From positions 3,236,501 through 3,300,500 of the forward strand of contig NZ_CABVGP010000002.1 of assembly GCF_902497555.1 (NCBI RefSeq): a DNA stretch of 64,000 bases, written 5' to 3'. Source of the DNA: Amycolatopsis camponoti. Lineage in GTDB: Bacteria; Actinomycetota; Actinomycetes; Mycobacteriales; Pseudonocardiaceae. Shown in pieces: positions 58,659 through 64,000 of the stretch. A program made the translations under genes and the position numbers. Below the pieces are notes generated by a model. The model made no database searches. It worked only from the letters and a program-made list of their open reading frames with translations, and was not told the DNA's origin. Position 1 is the first letter of the stretch. Each line of letters begins with the position of its first letter.

Positions 58659-59268
58659 ACAGGCGGGGGAACAGCCGGCGAACACCGCTCCGCAGGTCGT
58701 CGAGCGCGTCCTCGGCGCCGATGATGTGGCGCTGCAGGGCCTGCTGGAACAGGCCGTCGAACAGGGCGTACGCCTCGGGCGGTGTGCACGTCGGCTCGAC
58801 CCCCGTCAAGTCCGCGTACGCCCGGACGTTGCGCCAGATCATCTCCTGCAGGCTCGCGTCGATCTCGGCGACGTCGTCGCGGAACGCTTCCTCGAACAGG
58901 GACTGCGAGCGCAGGTCGTACCAGAGCCGGTGCATGAGCGGCGCCTCTTCGAGCGCCGCCGCCAGCCCGTCCGCGCACGCCGCGGCCAGCTCGTCGGTGG
59001 TGGCCGCCCCGCCGACGCCGCCTTCGTAGCGCTTCACGCACGCGGCCTTGTACCGCCGCACGCAATACGTGATCAGCTCGACCTTGTCGGCGAAGTAGTA
59101 GTGCAGCAGCCCGTGCGAAAAGTCGGTGTGCTCCGCGATCGTGCGCAGGCTCGTGCGGGCGTAGCCGAGGTCGGCCAACGCCAGCAGGGCCGCGTCGGCG
59201 AGTTCGCGACGGCGGTCCTCGAACTTGTCGACTCGGGTGCGGCGCCGGACGGCGGCTGCGCTGGTCAC
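58651..59268 (-). CDS. TetR-family regulator
   Basis: 205 aa from GTG 59268. The helix-turn-helix is clear (ELADAALLALADLGYARTSLRTIAEHTDFSHGLLHYYFADKVELI), followed by an alpha-helical ligand domain. An upstream ATG 59325 would lengthen it by 19 residues but would cover the direct repeats and the -35 of the divergent operon, so the GTG is preferred. It probably controls the acyl-CoA ligase operon and responds to an acyl-CoA or fatty or aromatic acid. Start choice is moderate, family firm. Confidence 0.87.
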   Translation of the reverse strand: MTSAAAVRRRTRVDKFEDRRRELADAALLALADLGYARTSLRTIAEHTDFSHGLLHYYFADKVELITYCVRRYKAACVKRYEGGVGGAATTDELAAACADGLAAALEEAPLMHRLWYDLRSQSLFEEAFRDDVAEIDASLQEMIWRNVRAYADLTGVEPTCTPPEAYALFDGLFQQALQRHIIGAEDALDDLRSGVRRLFPRLFS

Positions 59269-59302
59269 CGGCCGAAGATACCACCGAGCGGTTCTCTGAC
59301 CA

Positions 59303-59334
59303 ATCGTCCAAGAAAATCTTGACATTCGTCCAAA
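59303..59334 (+). promoter_or_regulatory. TetR-type operator repeats and promoter of the acyl-CoA ligase operon
   Basis: TCGTCCAAG (59304-59312) and TCGTCCAAA (59326-59334) are direct repeats 22 bp apart, two helical turns. TTGACA (59319-59324) lies between them as a -35; a weak CAGGGT follows 17 bp on. Position between divergent tetR and ligase genes suggests control of both. Confidence 0.5.
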
Positions 59335-59384
59335 CGGCGGCCAGGGTCGTGTCCAGCGACCGACGCAGCTCGAGAGGGACGACG

Positions 59385-60938
59385 ATGTCTCTGTACTTCT
59401 ACCTGGAAAAAGGCGCCTCCCTGGACCCGGGCGCGCCCTGCCTGACCCTCGACGGGAACTCCCTGTCCTACGGCCAAGTGGTCGAGTTCGCCCAGGCCGT
59501 CGCCCGCGCTCTGCGGCGCTCCGGCGTGCGGCCGGGGGACAAGGTCGGCATCCTCTCGGCCAACGACCCGACCGCGTTCAGCTGCGTCTTCGGCATCGCC
59601 CGTGCGGGTGCCGTCTGGTGCCCGATCAACCCGCGCAACGCCGCCGGCGAGAACGCCGAGCTCCTGGACCTGTTCGACTGCTCGACCTTGATCTTCCAGC
59701 CCGGCTTCGAGGACCTGGTCCGCCGGATCGCCCCGAAGCTGCCGAAGCTGACCACCCTCGTCCGCCTCGGCGAAGGCGACGACTTCGCGCCGGGCTTCCC
59801 GGACTGGCTCGACGCCGCCCGAGACGATCCGAGCGCCGAGGCGGACCAACCCGGTGACATCGCCGCCCTCGTCGGGACCGGCGGCACCACCGGACGGCCC
59901 AAGGGCGTCATGCTCACCGGCCGCAACCTCGAGGCGATGTCGGCGATCACGCTGATGAGCTACCCCTTCGACGGGCGCCCGGTGTACCTGGCCCTGGCCC
60001 CGCTGACCCACGCGGCCGGTGTCCTGTGCTTCCCCATCCTCGCCCGCGGCGGCGAGGTCGTGATCATGGCCAAGCCCGACGTCGGCCGGTTCCTGGAGCT
60101 GATCGAACGCCACCGCGTCACCCACACGTTCCTGCCGCCGACGCTGATCTACATGGTGCTCGGCCACGAAGCGCTCGACCGCACGGACCTGTCGTCCCTC
60201 CAGTGCTTCTGGTACGGCGCGGCCCCGATGTCGACGGCCCGGCTGACCGAGGCCCTCGACCGCATCGGCCCGATGGCGCAGCTGTTCGGTCAGTCCGAGG
60301 CCCCGATGATGATCTCGACGATGTCGCCCGCGGACCACCGCCGACCCGACGGCACCGTCCACACGGGACGGCTGGCCTCCGCCGGCCGCCCCTCGCCGCT
60401 GGTCACGGTGGCGATCCTCGACGAGGACGGACGTCCTGTCCCGCAGGGGGACCGCGGCGAGATCTGCGTGCGCGGCTCGCTCGTGATGGCCGGCTACTAC
60501 CGCAACCCCGAGGCCACGGCGGAGGCGTCCGCGCACGGCTGGCACCACACCGGCGACATCGGGTTCCTCGACGACGAGGGGTTCCTCCACATCGTCGACC
60601 GCGCCAAGGACATGGTCATCACCGGCGGCTTCAACGTCTACTCCGCCGAGGTCGAACAGGCCGTGATGGCCCACGACGCCGTCCGCGACTGCGCCGTGAT
60701 CGGCCTGCCCGACGACAAGTGGGGTGAACGCGTCACCGCCGTCGTCCAGCTGCAGCCCGGCCGGGAGCTGGACACCGGCGAGCTGATCGCGTTCGTCAAG
60801 GACCGCATCGGCAGCGTCAAGGCGCCGAAGCAGATCGAGATCTGGCCGGAGCTGCCGCGCTCCACCGTCGGCAAGGTACTGAAAGCCGACATCCGCTCCA
60901 CCTTCACCGAACGCAGCAAGGAGGCTGTCCGACCATGA
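59385..60938 (+). CDS. Acyl-CoA synthetase (AMP-forming, ANL superfamily)
   Basis: 517 aa from ATG 59385 after GAGAGGG. ATP loop GTGGTTGRPKGV, FWYGAAPMSTARL, FGQSEAPMM, the hinge region HTGDIGFLDDEGFLHIVDRAKD and the C-terminal catalytic Lys in LPRSTVGKVLKADI are all present. It makes an acyl-CoA from a fatty, aromatic or related acid. Lacks carrier or condensation domains, so it is not part of the NRPS. First gene of a three-gene operon with LLM and SDR oxidoreductases; the stop overlaps the next ATG. Confidence 0.9.
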   Translation: MSLYFYLEKGASLDPGAPCLTLDGNSLSYGQVVEFAQAVARALRRSGVRPGDKVGILSANDPTAFSCVFGIARAGAVWCPINPRNAAGENAELLDLFDCSTLIFQPGFEDLVRRIAPKLPKLTTLVRLGEGDDFAPGFPDWLDAARDDPSAEADQPGDIAALVGTGGTTGRPKGVMLTGRNLEAMSAITLMSYPFDGRPVYLALAPLTHAAGVLCFPILARGGEVVIMAKPDVGRFLELIERHRVTHTFLPPTLIYMVLGHEALDRTDLSSLQCFWYGAAPMSTARLTEALDRIGPMAQLFGQSEAPMMISTMSPADHRRPDGTVHTGRLASAGRPSPLVTVAILDEDGRPVPQGDRGEICVRGSLVMAGYYRNPEATAEASAHGWHHTGDIGFLDDEGFLHIVDRAKDMVITGGFNVYSAEVEQAVMAHDAVRDCAVIGLPDDKWGERVTAVVQLQPGRELDTGELIAFVKDRIGSVKAPKQIEIWPELPRSTVGKVLKADIRSTFTERSKEAVRP

Positions 60939-61927
60939 AACTCGCGCTCTACCTGCCGAACTTCCGGGACAAGGTGACCGTCCGGGAGCTCGAAGACCTC
61001 ACCGCGCTCGCCGAAGACCTCGACTTCGACTCCGTCTGGACGCTCGACCGGATCATCGTGCCGGAGGCGTCGGACCGAGGGGAAATGCAGTACCCCTTCG
61101 GAATGCTGGACGAAATGGGGAAGCAGCTCCCGGTGAGCTCGCGGGGCGAGTTCCTCCAGGGCATGCCGCTGCTCCCTTGGCTCGCCGCGAAAACCTCGAA
61201 GGTCCGGATCGGCATGAGCATCATCGACACGCCGTACCGTTCCCCCGGCGTGCTCGCCGCGGAGCTGGCCACCATCGACCACCTCTCGGGCGGCAGGCTC
61301 AACGTCGCCGTCGGTTCCGGCTGGATGCCCGAAGAGTTCGCCGCCGCCAGTGCCGCGCACATCTTTCCCAAGCGGCACAAGCACGTCCGCGAAACCCTGG
61401 AGATCATGCAGGGCATCTGGACCAACGAGGTCTTCGAGTACCACGGCGAGTTCGCCGACTTCGAGCCGGCCGGGTTCGGGGCCAAGCCGGTGCAGAAGCC
61501 GCACCCGCCGATCTTCTTCAGCGGTCTCAAGGACCCGAAGCGCTCCGCCGCGCGCATCGCGAAGTACGGGCTGTCGGGCTGGATCGGGATCCAGGACTCG
61601 CCCGAGGACATCCGGCGGTGGCGCACCGAGATCCAGCGCGAGCTCGACGAGCTCGACACCAAGCGGTCGGTCGACGACCTCGAGATCTCCAGCATGATCT
61701 GGTTCGTCATCACCGACCAGGACATGGACCAGACTCCCCGGGGCAAGGGCACGAACCTGCTCGTCGGGTCGGAAGCGCAGATCACCGACCAGCTCAAGCG
61801 GTACAAGGAAGCCGGGCTGACCATGCCGTTCCTGTGGCCGCCGTTCGCGGACGTCCCGGTCGCGAAGACGCTCGACGACCTAAAGCGTCTCAAAGAAGAG
61901 ATCCTGCCCAAGATCGAAGCGATGTGA
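60935..61927 (+). CDS. LLM-class F420-dependent oxidoreductase
   Basis: 330-aa luciferase-like TIM-barrel protein: SVWTLDRIIVPE, IDTPYRSPGVLAAELATIDHLSGGRLNVAVGSGWMPEEF and KPHPPIFFSG are typical of the F420-dependent subfamily of actinomycetes. It would oxidise or reduce an intermediate of the acid activated by the upstream ligase. ATG 60935 overlaps the ligase stop; AAGGAGG precedes it. Cofactor F420 rather than FMN is inferred from family resemblance. Confidence 0.88.
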   Translation: MKLALYLPNFRDKVTVRELEDLTALAEDLDFDSVWTLDRIIVPEASDRGEMQYPFGMLDEMGKQLPVSSRGEFLQGMPLLPWLAAKTSKVRIGMSIIDTPYRSPGVLAAELATIDHLSGGRLNVAVGSGWMPEEFAAASAAHIFPKRHKHVRETLEIMQGIWTNEVFEYHGEFADFEPAGFGAKPVQKPHPPIFFSGLKDPKRSAARIAKYGLSGWIGIQDSPEDIRRWRTEIQRELDELDTKRSVDDLEISSMIWFVITDQDMDQTPRGKGTNLLVGSEAQITDQLKRYKEAGLTMPFLWPPFADVPVAKTLDDLKRLKEEILPKIEAM

Positions 61928-61938
61928 GAGGAACCAGC

Positions 61939-62694
61939 ATGTCCGAACTCGAGGGAAAGCGCGTCTTCGTCACCGGGTCCGGCGCCGGCATCGGCAAGGC
62001 GATCGCGGCGCTGTTCACCGAACGCGGCGCCCGGGTCGTGGTCAGTGACATGAACGCCGACGCGGCCAAGCAGGCGGCCGAGGAGATCGGCGCCGCCGGC
62101 GTCGCCAACTGCGACGTCACCGACGAGGGCCAGGTCCAGTCCGCCATCCAGCAGGCGGTCGACCTCCTCGGCGGTCTCGACGTCCTGGTCAACAACGCCG
62201 GGATCGAGGTCTCGTCGCCGCTGCTGCAGCAGTCCACCGAGAGCTTCGACAAGATCTTCGCGGTGAACGTGCGCGGCACGTTCGTGACGATGAAGGCGGC
62301 GACCCCGCACCTGATGGAGTCCAAGGGCAACATCGTCAACATCGCTTCGATCGCCGGCATCGGCGGCAGCCCGCTGCTCGGCTCCTACTGCGCGACGAAG
62401 GCGGCGGTCATCCAGCTGACCCGGGTCGCCGCGGTGGAGATGCGCCCGGCCGGCATCCGCGTCAACGCGGTCTGCCCGGGCTTCGCCGACACCGCCATGG
62501 TCGAGCGGCTCGTCCCCGACTTCGAGGCGGCCACCCAGGTCCCGTTCAAGGACCTCGTCGCGGCCAAGCAGGGCCGGCTCGGCACGCCGCAGGACATCGC
62601 CGAGGTGGCGGCGTTCCTCGCGTCCGACCGGGCGACGTGGATCACCGGCAGCCACTACGTCCTCGACGGCGGGCTGACCGCTTCGCTCGTCTGA
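61939..62694 (+). CDS. Short-chain dehydrogenase/reductase
   Basis: 251 aa from ATG 61939 after GAGAGGAA. Classical SDR: cofactor loop TGSGAGIGKA, NNAG, and the catalytic Ser (IASIAG) with Tyr-x3-Lys in SYCATKAA; C-terminal GSHYVLDGGLTASLV. It probably oxidises a 3-hydroxyacyl or similar alcohol made in the same pathway. The operon ends here with a strong hairpin. Confidence 0.92.
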   Translation: MSELEGKRVFVTGSGAGIGKAIAALFTERGARVVVSDMNADAAKQAAEEIGAAGVANCDVTDEGQVQSAIQQAVDLLGGLDVLVNNAGIEVSSPLLQQSTESFDKIFAVNVRGTFVTMKAATPHLMESKGNIVNIASIAGIGGSPLLGSYCATKAAVIQLTRVAAVEMRPAGIRVNAVCPGFADTAMVERLVPDFEAATQVPFKDLVAAKQGRLGTPQDIAEVAAFLASDRATWITGSHYVLDGGLTASLV

Positions 62695-62701
62695 CGGCCC
62701 C

Positions 62702-62738
62702 CGGCCGGCGGGTCCGCGAGCGGCGGACCCGCCGGCCG
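62702..62738 (+). terminator. Strong hairpin terminator after the SDR gene
   Basis: 16-bp perfect arms (62702-62717 and 62723-62738; left arm CGGCCGGCGGGTCCGC) with a 5-base loop GAGCG, 8 bp after the SDR stop. No T-tract, but the stem is very stable. Confidence 0.8.
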
Positions 62739-62945
62739 TCCCCGCTTCGGAGCGGAGATCGGCTTCACCCTCGGTACCTGCCGCGTCACGCTCGGGCGAG
62801 CCGATGCCGCGTCGTCCCGTTGTCGACGAACTGTCGACGAGGTGTGCGAGCGTCGCCGCATCGTCCGGGGAATTCGGGGTGGGGCCCGCTCCCGGGACGG
62901 TCCGCGTGGCCGGTTGCCACGCGGCAGCCGACTTGGGGGATTGCC
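62739..62945. other. Intergenic region before the tail-sheath locus
   Basis: No convincing gene. It contains two TGTCGACGA direct repeats (near 62820-62842) and a 9-bp stem CCGCGTGGC/GCCACGCGG (62902-62910 and 62916-62924, loop CGGTT) about 20 bp before the small ORF at 62946. The promoter of the sheath locus is expected here, but no clear -35/-10 was found. Confidence 0.45.
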
Positions 62946-63101
62946 GTGGGGAGAACGGATGCCGCCGTCGTCGCGGAGCGCTGCTCGGCGGACGGCGAAC
63001 CGGTCCTGGTGCCGGTGGACGATCCGCGGTGGTTGGACCGGGAGTCCCGGCCGAGCCACGCGCGTCGACCACGTCGGAACCACGGACGGAGGTCGGTATG
63101 A
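62946..63101 (+). CDS. Small ORF coupled to the sheath-like gene (51 aa)
   Basis: GTG 62946 follows TTGGGGGA, and the TGA overlaps the ATG of the sheath-like gene (ATGA). The product starts MGRTDAAVVAERCSADGE, then VLVPVDDPRW, and ends in a very basic tail (HARRPRRNHGRRS). No known family. The overlap supports translation, but the Arg-rich tail lies over the next gene's ribosome site and may simply be its by-product. Confidence 0.35.
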   Translation: MGRTDAAVVAERCSADGEPVLVPVDDPRWLDRESRPSHARRPRRNHGRRSV

Positions 63102-64000
63102 CCACCTTCGTCCAACCGGTCGACGTCGTCATCGACACCAGCGCACTCGTGCCGGTGGCCCGGCGCTCGCCCGGCGTCGTCGCGGTCGTCGGCGACGCCG
63201 ACGGTGCCACCGCGCCCGTGTCGACGCCGCTGGTGATCACCGGCCACGCCGACGCGATCGCCCTGTTCGGCAAGGCCGGCGCCGCGACGCCGCTGAGCCG
63301 CAGCCTCGACCTGGTCCTCGCGCAGGACCCGCGGCCGAGCAAGATCTACGGCGTCCGCACGCCGGCGGCGGGCAACTACGCGGCCGCGCTCACCGGGCTG
63401 GAGGCCGCCGACGACGTCACGTTCGTCTGCCTGGCCGGGGAGACGAACGTCGGCTCGGCCACCGACGGTGCCACGCCCGCGACCGGGCTGCGCGCGCTGG
63501 CCGAGCACGTGGAAACCCAGTCGGCGGCGGGAAACCGGCGGCTGGCGGTCGCGATGATCGACCCCGCCACCGCGCCGTCCGCGACCTATGTGGACACCGT
63601 GCTGGCGGCGAACTCCTACGGTGCCTTGAGGAGCGCGACCGGCCGGATGGTCCTCGTCGCCGCGCGGGGCGCGACCACCGACGAGACGGTCGACCCGAAC
63701 CCGGTCGCCGACGCGGCCGCCGCCGTGATGGGGGCGATCGCCGGCCTGGCCCCGGCCGCCGGCGTCGTGCTCGAACGGGTCCGCGGCCTCACGATGCCGA
63801 TCACGCAGCAGTACGCGCCGTCGGAGGTCACCGGGCTGGCCGGCCAGGGCGTGATCCCGCTGGTCGACCCGGCGCTGGTGCCCGGCACCGGGCTGTTCCT
63901 GGGCGACGGCGGCACGTTCTCGTCCGACCCCGCCCGCAACTACGTCGACATCTGCCGGGTGCTCGACGACATCGAGTTCCGGCTGCGGGCCGGGCTGGCC
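63098..64000 (+). CDS. Phage-tail-sheath-like protein, N-terminal part
   Basis: 301 residues are inside the window and the frame stays open past 64000. ATG 63098 follows GGAGG. The protein has a sheath-like plan: SPGVVAVVGDADG near the N-terminus, a middle alternating strand/helix domain (SKIYGVRTPAAGNYAAALTG), a late LTMPITQQY segment, and RNYVDICRVLDDIEFRLRAGL at the edge of the window, which resembles the C-terminal region of tail sheath proteins. It could belong to a prophage or a contractile injection system. Only one gene of the locus is visible, so the assignment is moderate. Confidence 0.55.
   Translation, partial: MTTFVQPVDVVIDTSALVPVARRSPGVVAVVGDADGATAPVSTPLVITGHADAIALFGKAGAATPLSRSLDLVLAQDPRPSKIYGVRTPAAGNYAAALTGLEAADDVTFVCLAGETNVGSATDGATPATGLRALAEHVETQSAAGNRRLAVAMIDPATAPSATYVDTVLAANSYGALRSATGRMVLVAARGATTDETVDPNPVADAAAAVMGAIAGLAPAAGVVLERVRGLTMPITQQYAPSEVTGLAGQGVIPLVDPALVPGTGLFLGDGGTFSSDPARNYVDICRVLDDIEFRLRAGLA

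Noticed and set aside
59385..60938. Stand-alone adenylation domain for the NRPS
   Set aside because: Sequence is closer to acyl-CoA synthetases, and it is in a separate TetR-controlled operon with LLM and SDR genes 16 kb from the cluster end.

Overview
The window is very GC-rich, uses many GTG starts and ATGA/GTGA stop-start overlaps, and carries a secondary-metabolite cluster followed by catabolic operons. This fits a filamentous actinomycete, most likely Amycolatopsis or another Pseudonocardiales; the genus is inferred from overall character, not from a marker gene. No rRNA, tRNA, CRISPR array or insertion sequence was seen.

Region 1 (1-7.3 kb, mostly minus strand). A partial Tat-exported protein with a LacI-type operator and a 2H-phosphoesterase gene come first. 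Then comes a block of a LAL (LuxR-type) regulator, three short homologous peptides and a complete LanM lanthipeptide synthetase. Two of the three peptides contain no cysteine and the third has one, although the LanM cyclase domain keeps its zinc ligands. This looks like an unusual class II RiPP system.

Region 2 (7.7-43.4 kb, plus strand). One long, tightly coupled NRPS operon: both subunits of glutamate mutase, an AsnRS/AspRS-like catalytic core without an anticodon-binding domain, a glutamate-synthase-like FMN protein lacking iron-sulfur cysteines, an MFS exporter, MbtH, a 7-module NRPS (6666 aa) and a 1-module NRPS with thioesterase. It ends with a 2,3-diaminobutyrate-type cassette: threonine-kinase-like GHMP enzyme, cysteine-synthase-like enzyme, ATP-grasp, a 37-aa microprotein, an argininosuccinate-lyase-like enzyme and a threonine aldolase. 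Hand-read specificity codes suggest Ser, an Ile-like residue, Gly, four unassigned residues and a last Asn-type residue. My main hypothesis is that glutamate becomes 3-methylaspartate, then 3-methylasparagine by the synthetase-like enzyme, and that the last module installs it; diaminobutyrate would feed another module. The product should be a free-N-terminal octapeptide or its cyclised form.

Region 3 (43.4-62.7 kb). A membrane protein; a salvage operon (ADP-ribosylglycohydrolase, NCS1 permease, PfkB kinase) behind a promoter with a perfect 10-bp tandem repeat; an alpha/beta hydrolase and a LysR regulator; a hydroxyacid-type catabolic operon (tartrate-dehydrogenase-like, hydantoinase B and A, GntR regulator, MFS, D-2-hydroxyacid dehydrogenase, AtuA/DUF1446, DUF4387); and a TetR-controlled operon (acyl-CoA ligase, F420-type LLM oxidoreductase, SDR) ended by a strong hairpin.

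Region 4 (62.7-64 kb). The start of what looks like a contractile phage-tail or injection-system locus: a small coupled ORF and a sheath-like protein running off the window.

Spread through unrelated genes are at least seven copies of the palindromic 11-mer TCCACWGTGGA, six of them read as Ser-Thr-Val-Asp with rare Thr codons. This suggests a genome-wide DNA motif rather than protein selection.
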